Shown one piece after another: positions 1 through 7,922 of a DNA stretch of 64,000 nt. Position 1 is the first letter of the stretch, and every line of letters begins with the position of its first letter. Source of the stretch: Pseudomonadota bacterium (GTDB taxonomy: Bacteria > Pseudomonadota > Alphaproteobacteria > UBA2136 > UBA6156); NCBI GenBank assembly GCA_016125035.1, contig WGMN01000001.1, forward strand, positions 129,526 through 193,525. Direction: 5' to 3'. A model generated the notes under the pieces. That model was given only the letters and a program-made list of their open reading frames with translations. It did no database searches and was not told the DNA's origin. Both the position numbers and the translations under genes were made by a program.

Positions 1-648
1 GTAAGATTTGGCGACGGTTTGCATGTTGACCATTTCTTCCACCGCGTTGACGTTGCTTGACTCTACATACCCCTGGCGCACGTTGGGAGTTTCCACCACC
101 GTGGCGGCCACGCCGGGCGGCGCGGAGAAGGCGGTGTTGCCGGCGCGCTGGAGTTTGGCTTCGTCCTCAGGGGTGAAGTTGAACACGCCCAGTTGGGCGA
201 GCTGCCCTTCCTCGGTGCTGATGGTGCCGTCGCTGGCGATGGAGATGTTTTTGACGTCTTGCGGGAACTGGATCTGCGCGTTGGAGTTGTCGAGCACCGG
301 GTCGCCCTCTGGCGTGACCAGCACGCCCTCGGAGTTGACGAGGAACTGCCCGCGCCGGGTGTATTGGGTGCCCTGGGCCGTTTGCACCGCGAAGTAACCG
401 GGGCCGCCCAGCGCGGCATCCAGCTGGTTGCCGGTGGATTGCAGCGTGCCGTTGAGGTGGCTGACGCTGGTGGATTTATCGGCCACGTAGCTGGCGGTTT
501 GCGCGCCCTTGTGGCTGGCGACCTCTTTGAAATCCATGGTGAGGCGGCGGTAGCCGACGGTGTTGACGTTGGCGACGTTATCCGCCACCGCGGCGAACTG
601 CCGCTGGGCAGTGAGGGCACGGGAGGCGAGGACGGCGATAGCTTGCAT
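1..648 (-). CDS. flgF: Flagellar basal-body rod protein FlgF (3' end outside window)
   Basis: FlgF is a structural subunit of the flagellar rod that crosses the periplasm. From the ATG at 648 the frame is open to base 1, giving 216 residues; roughly the last 20 are beyond the window. The rod-family N-terminal signature is VADNVANVNTVGYRR at residues 21-35, and the conserved C-terminal segment SNVNAVEEMV is at the edge. The LASRALTAQRQ segment just before the signature resembles the FlgF start more than FlgG, but FlgG cannot be excluded without the C terminus. An array of seven-bp repeats lies 30 bp upstream of the start. Confidence 0.88.
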   Translation of the reverse strand, partial: MQAIAVLASRALTAQRQFAAVADNVANVNTVGYRRLTMDFKEVASHKGAQTASYVADKSTSVSHLNGTLQSTGNQLDAALGGPGYFAVQTAQGTQYTRRGQFLVNSEGVLVTPEGDPVLDNSNAQIQFPQDVKNISIASDGTISTEEGQLAQLGVFNFTPEDEAKLQRAGNTAFSAPPGVAATVVETPNVRQGYVESSNVNAVEEMVNMQTVAKSY

Positions 649-678
649 GCCACCACCAATGCAACCCCCGTGCCAAGT

Positions 679-720
679 TTAGGGACTAGGGGCTAGGGGC
701 TAGGGGCTGGGGGCTGGGGG
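679..720. repeat. Heptamer array, TAGGGGC class (6 units)
   Basis: Six seven-bp units in a row: one TTAGGGA, three CTAGGGG and two CTGGGGG. It lies upstream of flgF. The same class recurs at 24936-24982 with the same order TTAGGGA, CTAGGGG, CTGGGGG, so it is a dispersed family and not local slippage alone. Confidence 0.9.
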
Positions 721-850
721 GACGGGAGGCTTGGGTTTTTAGCCGTGGAGGGGCCATGGGTGCGGGGGGTGTAAAAAACTGTTGTAACCGCAAGGGGTTG
801 CGGGCACAATGCCCGCGCTTTGGAATAAAAAACTTCAATAAGTGAGGCCC

Positions 851-1579
851 ATGAAAGACGCTCCCGCAATTTTGCACGACATCCGCACCATTCGCGACAT
901 TGAGGCGAGTTTGGAAGAAGCGGAAACCTTTATTGGCCGGGTGAAGGCCAATAAGGTGCGGTTGACGCTCTCCAACGGCAACATTTCCATCTCCCGCGAG
1001 GAGATGGCCAAGATCACCGACCTGGTGATTACCCTGGAGCGCAGCGGCAAGGCGCTGGAAACCGCCGTGCGCTACCTGCGCGAGTTGATGGCCTATGACG
1101 AAGTGACGCAGTTGTTCAGCCGGCGTTACCTGTTCCACCTGATTGAAAAAGAGCTGCACCGCGCCCAGCGCTACGACAACCCCTTTGCCCTGCTGGCCTT
1201 TGAAATTGACCCCTTTACACACAACCCGGACTTAAAGCACCTGGGCCACGAAGACATGAACCTGCTGATTGGCGAAGCCGCCCGCGTGGTGCGCAAATAC
1301 GTGCGCGACAGTGACAGCGCCGGGCGCACCGGCGAGCGCACCTTGCTGGCCTTGCTGCCGGAAACAGATGCCAAAGGCGCGTTGATACTGGGTGAGCGCA
1401 TTAGAAAAGCCATTGATAAAACATATGATTTAAGTATCGGCCCGACGCCGATGACCGTGGTGGGGGGGATTGTGGAAAGCGCCGACCCCGCCGCCACCGA
1501 CATGGCGGGGCTACTTTATTTGATAGATCATAAGCTTACGGATGCCCGCGCCAAGGGGCCGAATGTGATTGTGAAGTAG
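851..1579 (+). CDS. Degenerate GGDEF-domain protein
   Basis: A cytoplasmic 242-residue protein with an N-terminal helical region (1-75) and a C-terminal diguanylate-cyclase fold (about 80-240). The fold start is recognisable in YDEVTQLFSRRYLF (82-95) and FEIDPF. The active-site loop is badly altered: where active enzymes have GGDEF this one reads GERTL (about 161-165), so it probably does not make cyclic-di-GMP and may act as a sensor or partner. I chose the ATG at 851, preceded by GTGAGG; a GTG at 842 in the same frame is an alternative. The next gene downstream is a GGDEF-EAL protein in the same direction, which suggests a signalling pair. Confidence 0.8.
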   Translation: MKDAPAILHDIRTIRDIEASLEEAETFIGRVKANKVRLTLSNGNISISREEMAKITDLVITLERSGKALETAVRYLRELMAYDEVTQLFSRRYLFHLIEKELHRAQRYDNPFALLAFEIDPFTHNPDLKHLGHEDMNLLIGEAARVVRKYVRDSDSAGRTGERTLLALLPETDAKGALILGERIRKAIDKTYDLSIGPTPMTVVGGIVESADPAATDMAGLLYLIDHKLTDARAKGPNVIVK

Positions 1580-1770
1580 CCGTAACTGGCCTGATTGTAA
1601 AGAAACTCTGCGTTTTTGGCCACGGGGGGTCAGCCTTTTGCCGTGGCGCCCTTGCCGCCGGGGCGGGTTTGCGGATAGGTTGGAGGCCAACAAGAACACC
1701 TTGCTGTCAGCCGGAATGTCAGACTTTGGTGCGCACAGGGTGATAAGTTCTCGTAAAGGTAAGGATTGAT

Positions 1771-3885
1771 ATGCCAAAAGGTTCGGCTTTGGCCCAGCTT
1801 GTGTTGTTCGGCTCTCCCGATGTGGTGAAGCGCGTGCAGAGCTTTTTGAAGGCCGGCGGCGGCGCCTGGAGCACTGCCGAGATCCACACCGCGGCGACAC
1901 TGGAAGAGGTGCACACCCGAGTGCGCGAGACTTCCCCCGAAGTGGTGGTGGTGCTGGCGCAGATGAACGGGCCCTCGGCCGAGTATGAAACCTGGCTGAA
2001 GGGCTTTGGCCTGCTGCCCAATGCCGTGACGATTCTTTTAAGCGACAACCGTGGCGTGGCCGAGATGGCGCAAGGCACAGGCCAGCCGATTGTGCTGCCG
2101 GTGGCCGACCTGAGCCCCAGTTTGCTGGATGATATGTTGATGCTGGCGGTGGAATTCCAGCATCTGCGCCACAAGCAGGGGCAGATGCAGCAGTTTTACG
2201 ATCTGGCGGAAGCACGCTTTAGGGACATGGCCGACCTGTTTGCCGACTGGTTGTGGGAAGTGGACACCGAGCTGCACCTGACGTTCTCTTCCGCCCGCAA
2301 GCGCCCCGCAAGCGGCGCGGTAAAGGGCAGCCAGATGACCGCGTGCTTTCTGCCGGAAGAAAAACTGCGCATTGAAGACGACTTTGCCGAGCTGGTGCGC
2401 AGCCCGCGGCCCTTCCACGATCGCGACTACTGGAGCGCCGACCCTTATGGCAGCCGCATCTGCTGGAGTGTGAGCGGTGTGCCGGTGATGGACAAGGCCG
2501 GCAAGCTTTTGGGCTACCGCGGCGTGGCGCGCGATATCTCTAGCGTAAAAGCCAGCACCGACCAGATTTATTACCTGGTGAACCACGACCCCTTGACCGG
2601 CGTGATGAACCGCCAGCGCTGCCAGGACGAAGTGATACGCACCCTGCGTGCCGCCAAGCGCGAGAACCGCACCGGCGCCCTGGTGTTGCTGGACATTGAC
2701 CGCTTTAGCTACGTGAACCACACCTTTGGCCACCTTACCGGCGACAAATTGCTTATCCACCTGGCCCAAGTGTTAAAGGACAACGTGCGCACCGGAGATT
2801 TGGTGGCGCGTCTGGACGGCGACCAGTTTGCCGTGCTGCTGCGTGACGTGCGCCCGGAGGACTTGGACGGCCGCCTGGAGCGCTTGCAAAATGCCATTAC
2901 CACACGGCCGATGCCGGCTGAGGCGGGCGCGGTTTCCATGAATGTTTCCGCCGGGGTGGCCCTTTACCCCGAGGACGGCAACAACGCCGACGAATTGCTG
3001 GCCCACGCGCTGGACGCGCTGGACAAAGCCAAGGAGCGCGGCCCGCGCCGCTTTGAGCGCTATGATGCCGCCAACCCGGGATCTTCCGGTGCCTCTGGCC
3101 AGTTGGAGTGGGTGGAGCTGGTGAACGAGTGCCTGAACAGCCACGAGACGCGCATGGTGCTTTACTACCAGCCGATTGTGCCGCTGCTGGGCCCGGCGGT
3201 GAAGCAACACGCCGAGCACTACGAAGTGCTGCTGCGCCTGATCGACCGCGAAGGCAACCTGATTGTGCCGAGTAAATTTATTACCACCGCGGAAGAGTTT
3301 GGCCTGGTTTCCAAGATTGACCACCTGGTGACGACCCGCGCGGTGGCGATGCTGCAGGAGTGGCACAAGCAGGGGCGCAAGGTGCATCTTTCCGTTAACC
3401 TTTCCGGCAAGACCTTTGACGACGCGAGCTTTTTGACCATGGCCAAGGAGTTGCTGAAGAAGGCCAATTTGCCGGACAAGGCACTGGTGTTTGAAATTAC
3501 CGAGACCGCCCTGCTGCGCGACCTGCAACTGGTGAAGACCTTTATGACCGCGATGAAGGAACTGGGCGCGGGCTTTGCGCTGGATGACTGCGGCGTGGGG
3601 TATTCCAGCTTTAACTACATCCGCCAGCTGGAGTTGGACTTTATTAAGATCGACGGCAGCTTTGTGCGCAACCTGCACTTGAACGGCGACGACCAGGCCT
3701 TTGTGAAAGCCCTGGCGGATGTGGCCAGGCAGAAGAATATTTCCACCGTGGCGGAGATGGTGGAGCACGAGGCGGCGATGGTGGCGTTGCAGCAGCTGGG
3801 GGTGGACTTTGGCCAGGGATTCTTCTTTGCGCCGCCGGCGGCGGAGTTGCCGGAGGCCGGGTGGAGCAAGAAGTTTGTGAATTAA
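1771..3885 (+). CDS. PAS-GGDEF-EAL cyclic-di-GMP signalling protein
   Basis: A 704-residue soluble protein. Domains in order: a response-regulator-like region (1-130), a PAS domain (about 150-255, ending GYRGVARDISSVK), GGDEF (about 270-430) and EAL (about 445-695). The GGDEF loop reads DGDQF (349-353) in place of GGDEF. In the EAL domain, EAL is EVL (485-487), DDFGTG is DDCGVG (605-610) and the late AEGVE is AEMVE. Substrate-loop and metal-site residues are therefore partly changed, and either activity could be reduced or lost; it may be a nucleotide-binding effector. The start has a purine-rich AAAGGTAAGG upstream. It is followed by a palindrome and a bidirectional terminator shared with rpsO. 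Confidence 0.9.
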   Translation: MPKGSALAQLVLFGSPDVVKRVQSFLKAGGGAWSTAEIHTAATLEEVHTRVRETSPEVVVVLAQMNGPSAEYETWLKGFGLLPNAVTILLSDNRGVAEMAQGTGQPIVLPVADLSPSLLDDMLMLAVEFQHLRHKQGQMQQFYDLAEARFRDMADLFADWLWEVDTELHLTFSSARKRPASGAVKGSQMTACFLPEEKLRIEDDFAELVRSPRPFHDRDYWSADPYGSRICWSVSGVPVMDKAGKLLGYRGVARDISSVKASTDQIYYLVNHDPLTGVMNRQRCQDEVIRTLRAAKRENRTGALVLLDIDRFSYVNHTFGHLTGDKLLIHLAQVLKDNVRTGDLVARLDGDQFAVLLRDVRPEDLDGRLERLQNAITTRPMPAEAGAVSMNVSAGVALYPEDGNNADELLAHALDALDKAKERGPRRFERYDAANPGSSGASGQLEWVELVNECLNSHETRMVLYYQPIVPLLGPAVKQHAEHYEVLLRLIDREGNLIVPSKFITTAEEFGLVSKIDHLVTTRAVAMLQEWHKQGRKVHLSVNLSGKTFDDASFLTMAKELLKKANLPDKALVFEITETALLRDLQLVKTFMTAMKELGAGFALDDCGVGYSSFNYIRQLELDFIKIDGSFVRNLHLNGDDQAFVKALADVARQKNISTVAEMVEHEAAMVALQQLGVDFGQGFFFAPPAAELPEAGWSKKFVN

Positions 3886-3905
3886 GGCTCTGCAAGGGGC
3901 ATGAG

Positions 3906-3925
3906 ATCCCCGCATTCGCGGGGAT
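3906..3925. repeat. Perfect 8-bp palindrome, REP-like
   Basis: ATCCCCGC and its complement GCGGGGAT are separated by four bases (ATTC). It sits between the end of the GGDEF-EAL gene and the terminator. Short palindromes of this kind are common dispersed elements in proteobacteria; only one copy was noticed in this window. Confidence 0.5.
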
Positions 3926-3938
3926 AAGCTCGGCCAAC

Positions 3939-3970
3939 GAAAAAAGCGAGGTCTTTGACCTCGCTTTTTT
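3939..3970. terminator. Bidirectional intrinsic terminator
   Basis: Eight-bp stem GCGAGGTC (3946-3953) with GACCTCGC (3957-3964) and a three-base loop, with an A run before it and a T run after it. It can end both the rightward GGDEF-EAL transcript and the leftward truB-rpsO transcript. Confidence 0.92.
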
Positions 3971-3981
3971 CGGGCCAGCGC

Positions 3982-4251
3982 TTACTTGCGCAGGCCGAGT
4001 TTTTCGATCAGCGTTTGGTAGCGGCTGGCTTCGATCTTCTTCAGGTAGTCGAGCAGCGAGCGGCGGTTGGCCACCAGGGCCAGCAGGCCGCGGCGGGAGT
4101 GCTTGTCTTGCTTGTGGGTTTTGAAGTGTTCGGTGAGGTTTTTGATGCGCTCGGAGAGGATGGCGACCTGGACTTCAGGGCTGCCGGTATCATTCTCCGC
4201 ACGGGCGAATTGCTTGACCAGTTCGGCCTTGCGCTTGGAAGCGATTGACAT
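3982..4251 (-). CDS. rpsO: 30S ribosomal protein S15
   Basis: S15, 89 residues, the usual length. It binds the central domain of 16S rRNA early in 30S assembly. The sequence begins [16 protein letters not shown] and carries the family segments [14 protein letters not shown] and [13 protein letters not shown]. It lies 2 bp downstream of truB in the same direction and ends at a bidirectional terminator. In most relatives pnp follows rpsO; here pnp is 27 kb away. Confidence 0.97.
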   Translation of the reverse strand: MSIASKRKAELVKQFARAENDTGSPEVQVAILSERIKNLTEHFKTHKQDKHSRRGLLALVANRRSLLDYLKKIEASRYQTLIEKLGLRK

Positions 4252-4253
4252 AT

Positions 4254-5030
4254 CTATGCTTTCTGTTCGAGACCCTTGGGCATACTGCTTGGTTCCGCCA
4301 GGGGTTCGGCCAGCGGGAGCAGGTGGGCGGTGATATCGCCTGTTTGCAGGGCGGTGTCAAGGGTTTTGAAATCAACAGCTTGGGAGAGCACAAACGGGCC
4401 GTAGGCGGTGCGGATGAGGCTGGTGATATGGCCCACCGTGCCCAGTGCCAGCGCGATATCGCGCCCCAGGGAGCGGATGTAGGTGCCTTTGCTGACCTGG
4501 GCGCTGAAGGTGGCGGATTTATCATCACTTTCAATAACTTGAAGGCTATGGATGGTGACCTGGCGGGGTTCCAGCGAGACCTGCTGCCCCGCCCGGGCCA
4601 GCGCGTAGGCCCTTGCCCCGCCCACTTTAAGTGCCGAGAATATGGGGGGTTTTTGCAGCAGCGTGCCGGCGAATTGCGGCAAAATGGCGGCAATTTGCGG
4701 CGGGGTGGGGCGCAGCTGGCTGCGGGCGATGCAGGGGCCCTCGGTGTCATCGGTGGTGGTTTGCTGGCCCCAGGCGATGGTGAATTGGTAGGTTTTGGGG
4801 CCTTCCAGCAGCGCCTGGAGCTGTTTGGTGGCTTTGCCGATGCCGATGGGCAGCAGGCCCGACGCCAGAGGATCGAGCGTGCCGCCGTGGCCGATGACCA
4901 GCCGGCCGGGGCCTTTTTTGGGCAGGCCGGTTTGGGTGAGCAGGTATTTGAGGCGCCCGACCACCGCGGCACTACTGGGGCCAGCCGGTTTGTTGACCAG
5001 GTAAAAGCCGTGGAGCGGGGCGGGTTGCAT
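4254..5030 (-). CDS. truB: tRNA pseudouridine(55) synthase TruB
   Basis: Converts U55 to pseudouridine in the T-loop of most tRNAs. 258 residues. The catalytic aspartate lies in the motif HGGTLDP (D53), and later family segments such as [15 protein letters not shown] are present. The frame is open further upstream, but the ATG at 5030 ([15 protein letters not shown]) fits the family N terminus, where the LVNKPAG motif comes within the first 20 residues. It is co-transcribed with rpsO, 2 bp downstream. In relatives rbfA and infB sit directly upstream; here two opposite-strand unknown genes intervene. Confidence 0.96.
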   Translation of the reverse strand: MQPAPLHGFYLVNKPAGPSSAAVVGRLKYLLTQTGLPKKGPGRLVIGHGGTLDPLASGLLPIGIGKATKQLQALLEGPKTYQFTIAWGQQTTTDDTEGPCIARSQLRPTPPQIAAILPQFAGTLLQKPPIFSALKVGGARAYALARAGQQVSLEPRQVTIHSLQVIESDDKSATFSAQVSKGTYIRSLGRDIALALGTVGHITSLIRTAYGPFVLSQAVDFKTLDTALQTGDITAHLLPLAEPLAEPSSMPKGLEQKA

Positions 5031-5115
5031 GGGGGTTGCTTGACTTATTTGCGTGTATACATCAAGGTCTGCGCCAAGGAAGCATTTTGTGAAGCATTTG
5101 CAGCGGAGGACGCCG

Positions 5116-5697
5116 ATGACGATGACGCGTGACCAAGCGATTGCGGCCCTGATGTGGGCCGATGAACACGAAAACCCGCCGGTGCTGCGCACCGGCAAGA
5201 ACGGCAAGACTATTGTGCCCCACACCTTGCTGGTGCGGGGTGTGCCCGAGGAGTTCAACGACGAGGAGCTGTTGGCGCTGGCGGCGGTGGGGCTGGAGTT
5301 GGACAAGGAAGCCACTCCGGCGAAGAAGCTGCCCAAGCCCACCGAAGGCGCGCCGGCGAACGATAACCAGGTGGCCGGGTACGCGGAGGCGCAGATGATC
5401 ACCTTCCGCAGTGAGTACAAACACTGCGTGGTGAAGCACCGCAAATGGGAGGCCACCGCCTCTAACCTGGCGGAAATGCTGAGCAAGCTCTACCGCCACC
5501 GTTTGCTGACCGCTGACCACTGGGTTTGCCTGCGCGACATGGTGCCGCGGAAGGTGACGGAAGTGGTGCGCGCTGGCTCCACCCCGGTGTACCGGGTTGA
5601 AGGCAAGGACTACGACTACGAGACCCGTCACCTGGTGTTGGCGGCGGGAACGGAAGAGGACCTGAAAAGGTTGCTGGCCCTTTACCGCGCGGGCTGA
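5116..5697 (+). CDS. Hypothetical cytoplasmic protein, 193 aa
   Basis: I do not recognise this family. The start is the ATG at 5116, with GGAGGA five bases upstream; the longer open frame from 5053 lacks such a site. It has no signal peptide or membrane segment. A hydrophilic, lysine- and proline-rich linker at about residues 70-90 (PAKKLPKPTEGAPANDN) joins an N-terminal acidic region to a C-terminal helical half with HHRKW-like basic residues. It reads opposite to truB and rbfA, inserted between them, and is followed by a GC-rich hairpin and a small membrane protein in the same direction. Confidence 0.7.
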   Translation: MTMTRDQAIAALMWADEHENPPVLRTGKNGKTIVPHTLLVRGVPEEFNDEELLALAAVGLELDKEATPAKKLPKPTEGAPANDNQVAGYAEAQMITFRSEYKHCVVKHRKWEATASNLAEMLSKLYRHRLLTADHWVCLRDMVPRKVTEVVRAGSTPVYRVEGKDYDYETRHLVLAAGTEEDLKRLLALYRAG

Positions 5698-5740
5698 ACG
5701 GGCGGCGGGGTGACGTCCCCTGCCCTTGCGACTTGAGGAG

Positions 5741-5758
5741 GCCCGGCTTTTGCCGGGC
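5741..5758. terminator. GC-rich hairpin after the 5116 gene
   Basis: Seven-bp stem GCCCGGC with GCCGGGC and a TTTT loop, but no T run after it. It may attenuate transcription or protect the mRNA end between the two small rightward genes. Confidence 0.55.
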
Positions 5759-5803
5759 CCCCCTCCCCGAAAGAAAACTTCCTCTCTGACGGAGACACTG
5801 AAA

Positions 5804-6118
5804 ATGACTTCGGACAAAGCCGCTCGCTGGCGCGAGCACAGGAAAACGATGGGGTGGTGGGAATGGTTCTTCCCCCGCTGCCCGACGTGCTTGGGGCTGA
5901 GAATTCTGATCTTCACCAGCGTACTCACTGCCCTTGGTGCCTATGGCTGGTGGTGGCCCCTGGCTTTTGGGGGGGCGGCGGTGGCCTTTATGGTTATCGG
6001 CTCGGCGGCGAACTATCTGCTGCCAATAGGTGCGTGGCCTCCGGCGGTTATAGCCGGGGGAGGCGTGGTTGTTTGCATCCTCATCATCTGGTCTGGGATG
6101 CACCTGCTCCCCTTCTGA
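5804..6118 (+). CDS. Hypothetical small membrane protein, 104 aa
   Basis: Function unknown. The ATG at 5804 is preceded by GGAGA at a suitable distance; an upstream TTG frame is less likely. After a basic N terminus (DKAARWREHRKTMGWWEW) there are three probable membrane helices, at about residues 27-45, 48-67 and 75-98. The CPTC pair at about 24-27 just before the first helix is a possible metal or redox site, but this is weak. It is followed at once by an intrinsic terminator. Confidence 0.65.
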   Translation: MTSDKAARWREHRKTMGWWEWFFPRCPTCLGLRILIFTSVLTALGAYGWWWPLAFGGAAVAFMVIGSAANYLLPIGAWPPAVIAGGGVVVCILIIWSGMHLLPF

Positions 6119-6140
6119 GGGTGGTAAGACGCGTTAAAAG

Positions 6141-6163
6141 CCCCGGCTGCGGCCGGGGTTTTT
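6141..6163. terminator. Intrinsic terminator
   Basis: Stem CCCCGGC with GCCGGGG, loop TGCG, then five T. It ends the rightward membrane-protein gene and, with A residues on its left, may also serve leftward rbfA. Confidence 0.85.
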
Positions 6164-6168
6164 GGTGT

Positions 6169-6489
6169 TTAAAGCAGAGGAGAGGTTTCTTCCGCCGCGA
6201 CGAAGGTGAGGGCGGGGATGGATTTTGTGGCGAGGTTTTTGGCCAGGTATTGGCGCAGGGGTTTGGCGATTTGGGCATTGGCGGCGGCGAGGGTTTGCGC
6301 AGGGTCCCATTCTGGCGGGAAGGTGAGCTGGAGGCGGGCTTGGCGGAGATCGCCACTGACCCAGCAGCCCACCACGGTGAGCCGGTGCACCGGCAAGGTG
6401 GAGTGGACGCGGCCTTGCAGCAAGGCGGCGGCGGCGAGGTGCTGGACCTCACGCGCGACCTTGTGCTGGCGGGTGGACATGGGCTTCAT
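6169..6489 (-). CDS. rbfA: Ribosome-binding factor A
   Basis: RbfA helps mature the 30S subunit, acting near the 5' helix of 16S rRNA. 106 residues, within the family range. The KH-like fold is recognisable from RQHKVAREVQHLAAAALLQG at the start and the ARLQLTFP strand. It is transcribed leftward like infB, but two rightward genes (6611-7831) separate them, so the usual infB-rbfA operon is broken here. Confidence 0.9.
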   Translation of the reverse strand: MKPMSTRQHKVAREVQHLAAAALLQGRVHSTLPVHRLTVVGCWVSGDLRQARLQLTFPPEWDPAQTLAAANAQIAKPLRQYLAKNLATKSIPALTFVAAEETSPLL

Positions 6490-6610
6490 GCCGGTGTGTT
6501 AGGCCAGTTTGGGGGGTAAGGCAACTATTTTGTCACTCAAGGCTTTAAAAAGATTGACGTTATTGTGGTTTGGGTTTGAAACCCGCCATAAACCAGCCCA
6601 TACTTTAAAT

Positions 6611-7018
6611 ATGCGCTTGAAAACGTGGTGTATGGTTTTTATGGCAGCCGCCGCCGGCTTGCCCCAGGCGTGGGCGGTGGATGTGGAGACCTCTCAAAGC
6701 AAGAGCGAAGCGTTGAAGGCCGAAGCGCAAGCCTGCCGCGAAGCCACCGAAAAAGCCGCCGAAGACAGCAAGCGCGATGCTTACGCGGCACAAAGCCAAA
6801 GCCAGCTGCCCACCTGCGTGAAGTGGTGGAAGATGATCACCACGGATGTGGTGCGCGCGAGATCGCAGGGAATGGAGGTGAGCTCGGACCCCGCCACCGG
6901 AACCATCACCTACGTGCCGCAGCCCCCCAAAAGCGGAATTTACGTGGATGAGGATGATTTGGACTACGACCTTATTGACGACGACGGAAAGCTGCTGGGG
7001 CGGGTGATGAGCCAATAG
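6611..7018 (+). CDS. Hypothetical secreted protein, 135 aa
   Basis: Unrecognised. The start at 6611 gives a clear Sec signal peptide, MRLKTWCMVFMAAAAGLPQA, with probable cleavage after AWA. The mature part has a charged helical stretch rich in Glu, Lys and Ala (about 25-60), two cysteines (CREATEK and LPTCVKWW) that could form a disulfide, and an acidic tail with VDEDDLDYDLIDDDG. It is probably periplasmic. It is followed by the beta-lactamase-like gene in the same direction, 45 bp on. Confidence 0.65.
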   Translation: MRLKTWCMVFMAAAAGLPQAWAVDVETSQSKSEALKAEAQACREATEKAAEDSKRDAYAAQSQSQLPTCVKWWKMITTDVVRARSQGMEVSSDPATGTITYVPQPPKSGIYVDEDDLDYDLIDDDGKLLGRVMSQ

Positions 7019-7063
7019 CAAAGGGCGATTGTAGAGCCGAAGAAGAGGTTGTAGGCTTGGCGG

Positions 7064-7831
7064 GTGGAGAAGATCGAAGGCGTTCTACGCGCATTTGTAG
7101 GAGAGCATGAGCAGCGCGTGGTGGCGCTGTGCGATCTGGCCGCGCCCGAGAAGGTATGGGAGATACGCGGCGCGATGCCCATGTTGGCGGCGAGTGTGCT
7201 GAAGCTGCCGCTGGTGATGCGCGCGGCCGAGATGATGGCAGAAGGCACGCTGGATGCGGATGAGCAGGTGCCGATGAATGCGTTTGAGGTGGCGGGTTGG
7301 TCGAACATTTTAGCGGTGCTGGACAGGAAGAGCATAAGTGTGCGCGAGGTGGCGGGGTTGAGTTTGGCGGCGAGTGATAACTCTACCGCCAGCTGGTTGT
7401 TTGAGCGCATTGGTGCGGAGCCGGTGAACGCGCTGATGGCGCGGCTGGGGTGCGGCGAGGGCAATGTGCTGACCTACAGTTTTAATGAGGCGATCTTGAA
7501 CGAGCGCAGAAAGCAGCATTCCAACACCATGACGGCGCAAGGCGCGTTGAAGTTGCTGCACGCGGTGTGGACGCAGCCGGTTTATGCGCAGGTGAAGGGC
7601 TGGCTTTATAACTGTGTGCGCGGGCCGCGGTTGCGCGGGTATTTTGGCGGGGATGTTTACAACAAGACCGGCAGTTTGAGCGGTGTGGTGAATGATGTGG
7701 GTGTGTTGACGGACGGCACGCGGGCAGTTGCCGTGGCGGTGTTTACGCGCGGGGAGACGGATGCCCCGGCTTGTGCGCGGGAGATCGGGCTTTTGGCGAA
7801 GGGGGTTTGGGGGGCGATTTCGCACAGTTAG
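7064..7831 (+). CDS. Class A beta-lactamase-like serine hydrolase without a signal peptide
   Basis: All landmarks of the class A serine beta-lactamase / DD-peptidase fold are present in 255 residues: SVLK (S43, K46), SDN (103-105), EAILN (141-145, matching the ExxLN omega-loop glutamate) and KTG (200-202). The start is a GTG at 7064 and no signal peptide is coded, so the protein should be cytosolic, unlike true beta-lactamases. It may act on a cytoplasmic ester or amide or on a recycled cell-wall product. It lies between rbfA and infB, on the opposite strand to both. Confidence 0.82.
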   Translation: MEKIEGVLRAFVGEHEQRVVALCDLAAPEKVWEIRGAMPMLAASVLKLPLVMRAAEMMAEGTLDADEQVPMNAFEVAGWSNILAVLDRKSISVREVAGLSLAASDNSTASWLFERIGAEPVNALMARLGCGEGNVLTYSFNEAILNERRKQHSNTMTAQGALKLLHAVWTQPVYAQVKGWLYNCVRGPRLRGYFGGDVYNKTGSLSGVVNDVGVLTDGTRAVAVAVFTRGETDAPACAREIGLLAKGVWGAISHS

Positions 7832-7922
7832 TGCGATGGAGTGCACGGGGAGTGGGAGCCCCCTGCCCCCCCGCGCACTCCGACGCACCGGCGGGGGCCG
7901 GAACAGGCACTTCGTGGATGGG

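Noticed and set aside
7032..7063. Signal-peptide extension of the beta-lactamase-like protein
   Set aside because: No in-frame upstream start with a hydrophobic segment; the upstream DNA holds the end of the previous gene.
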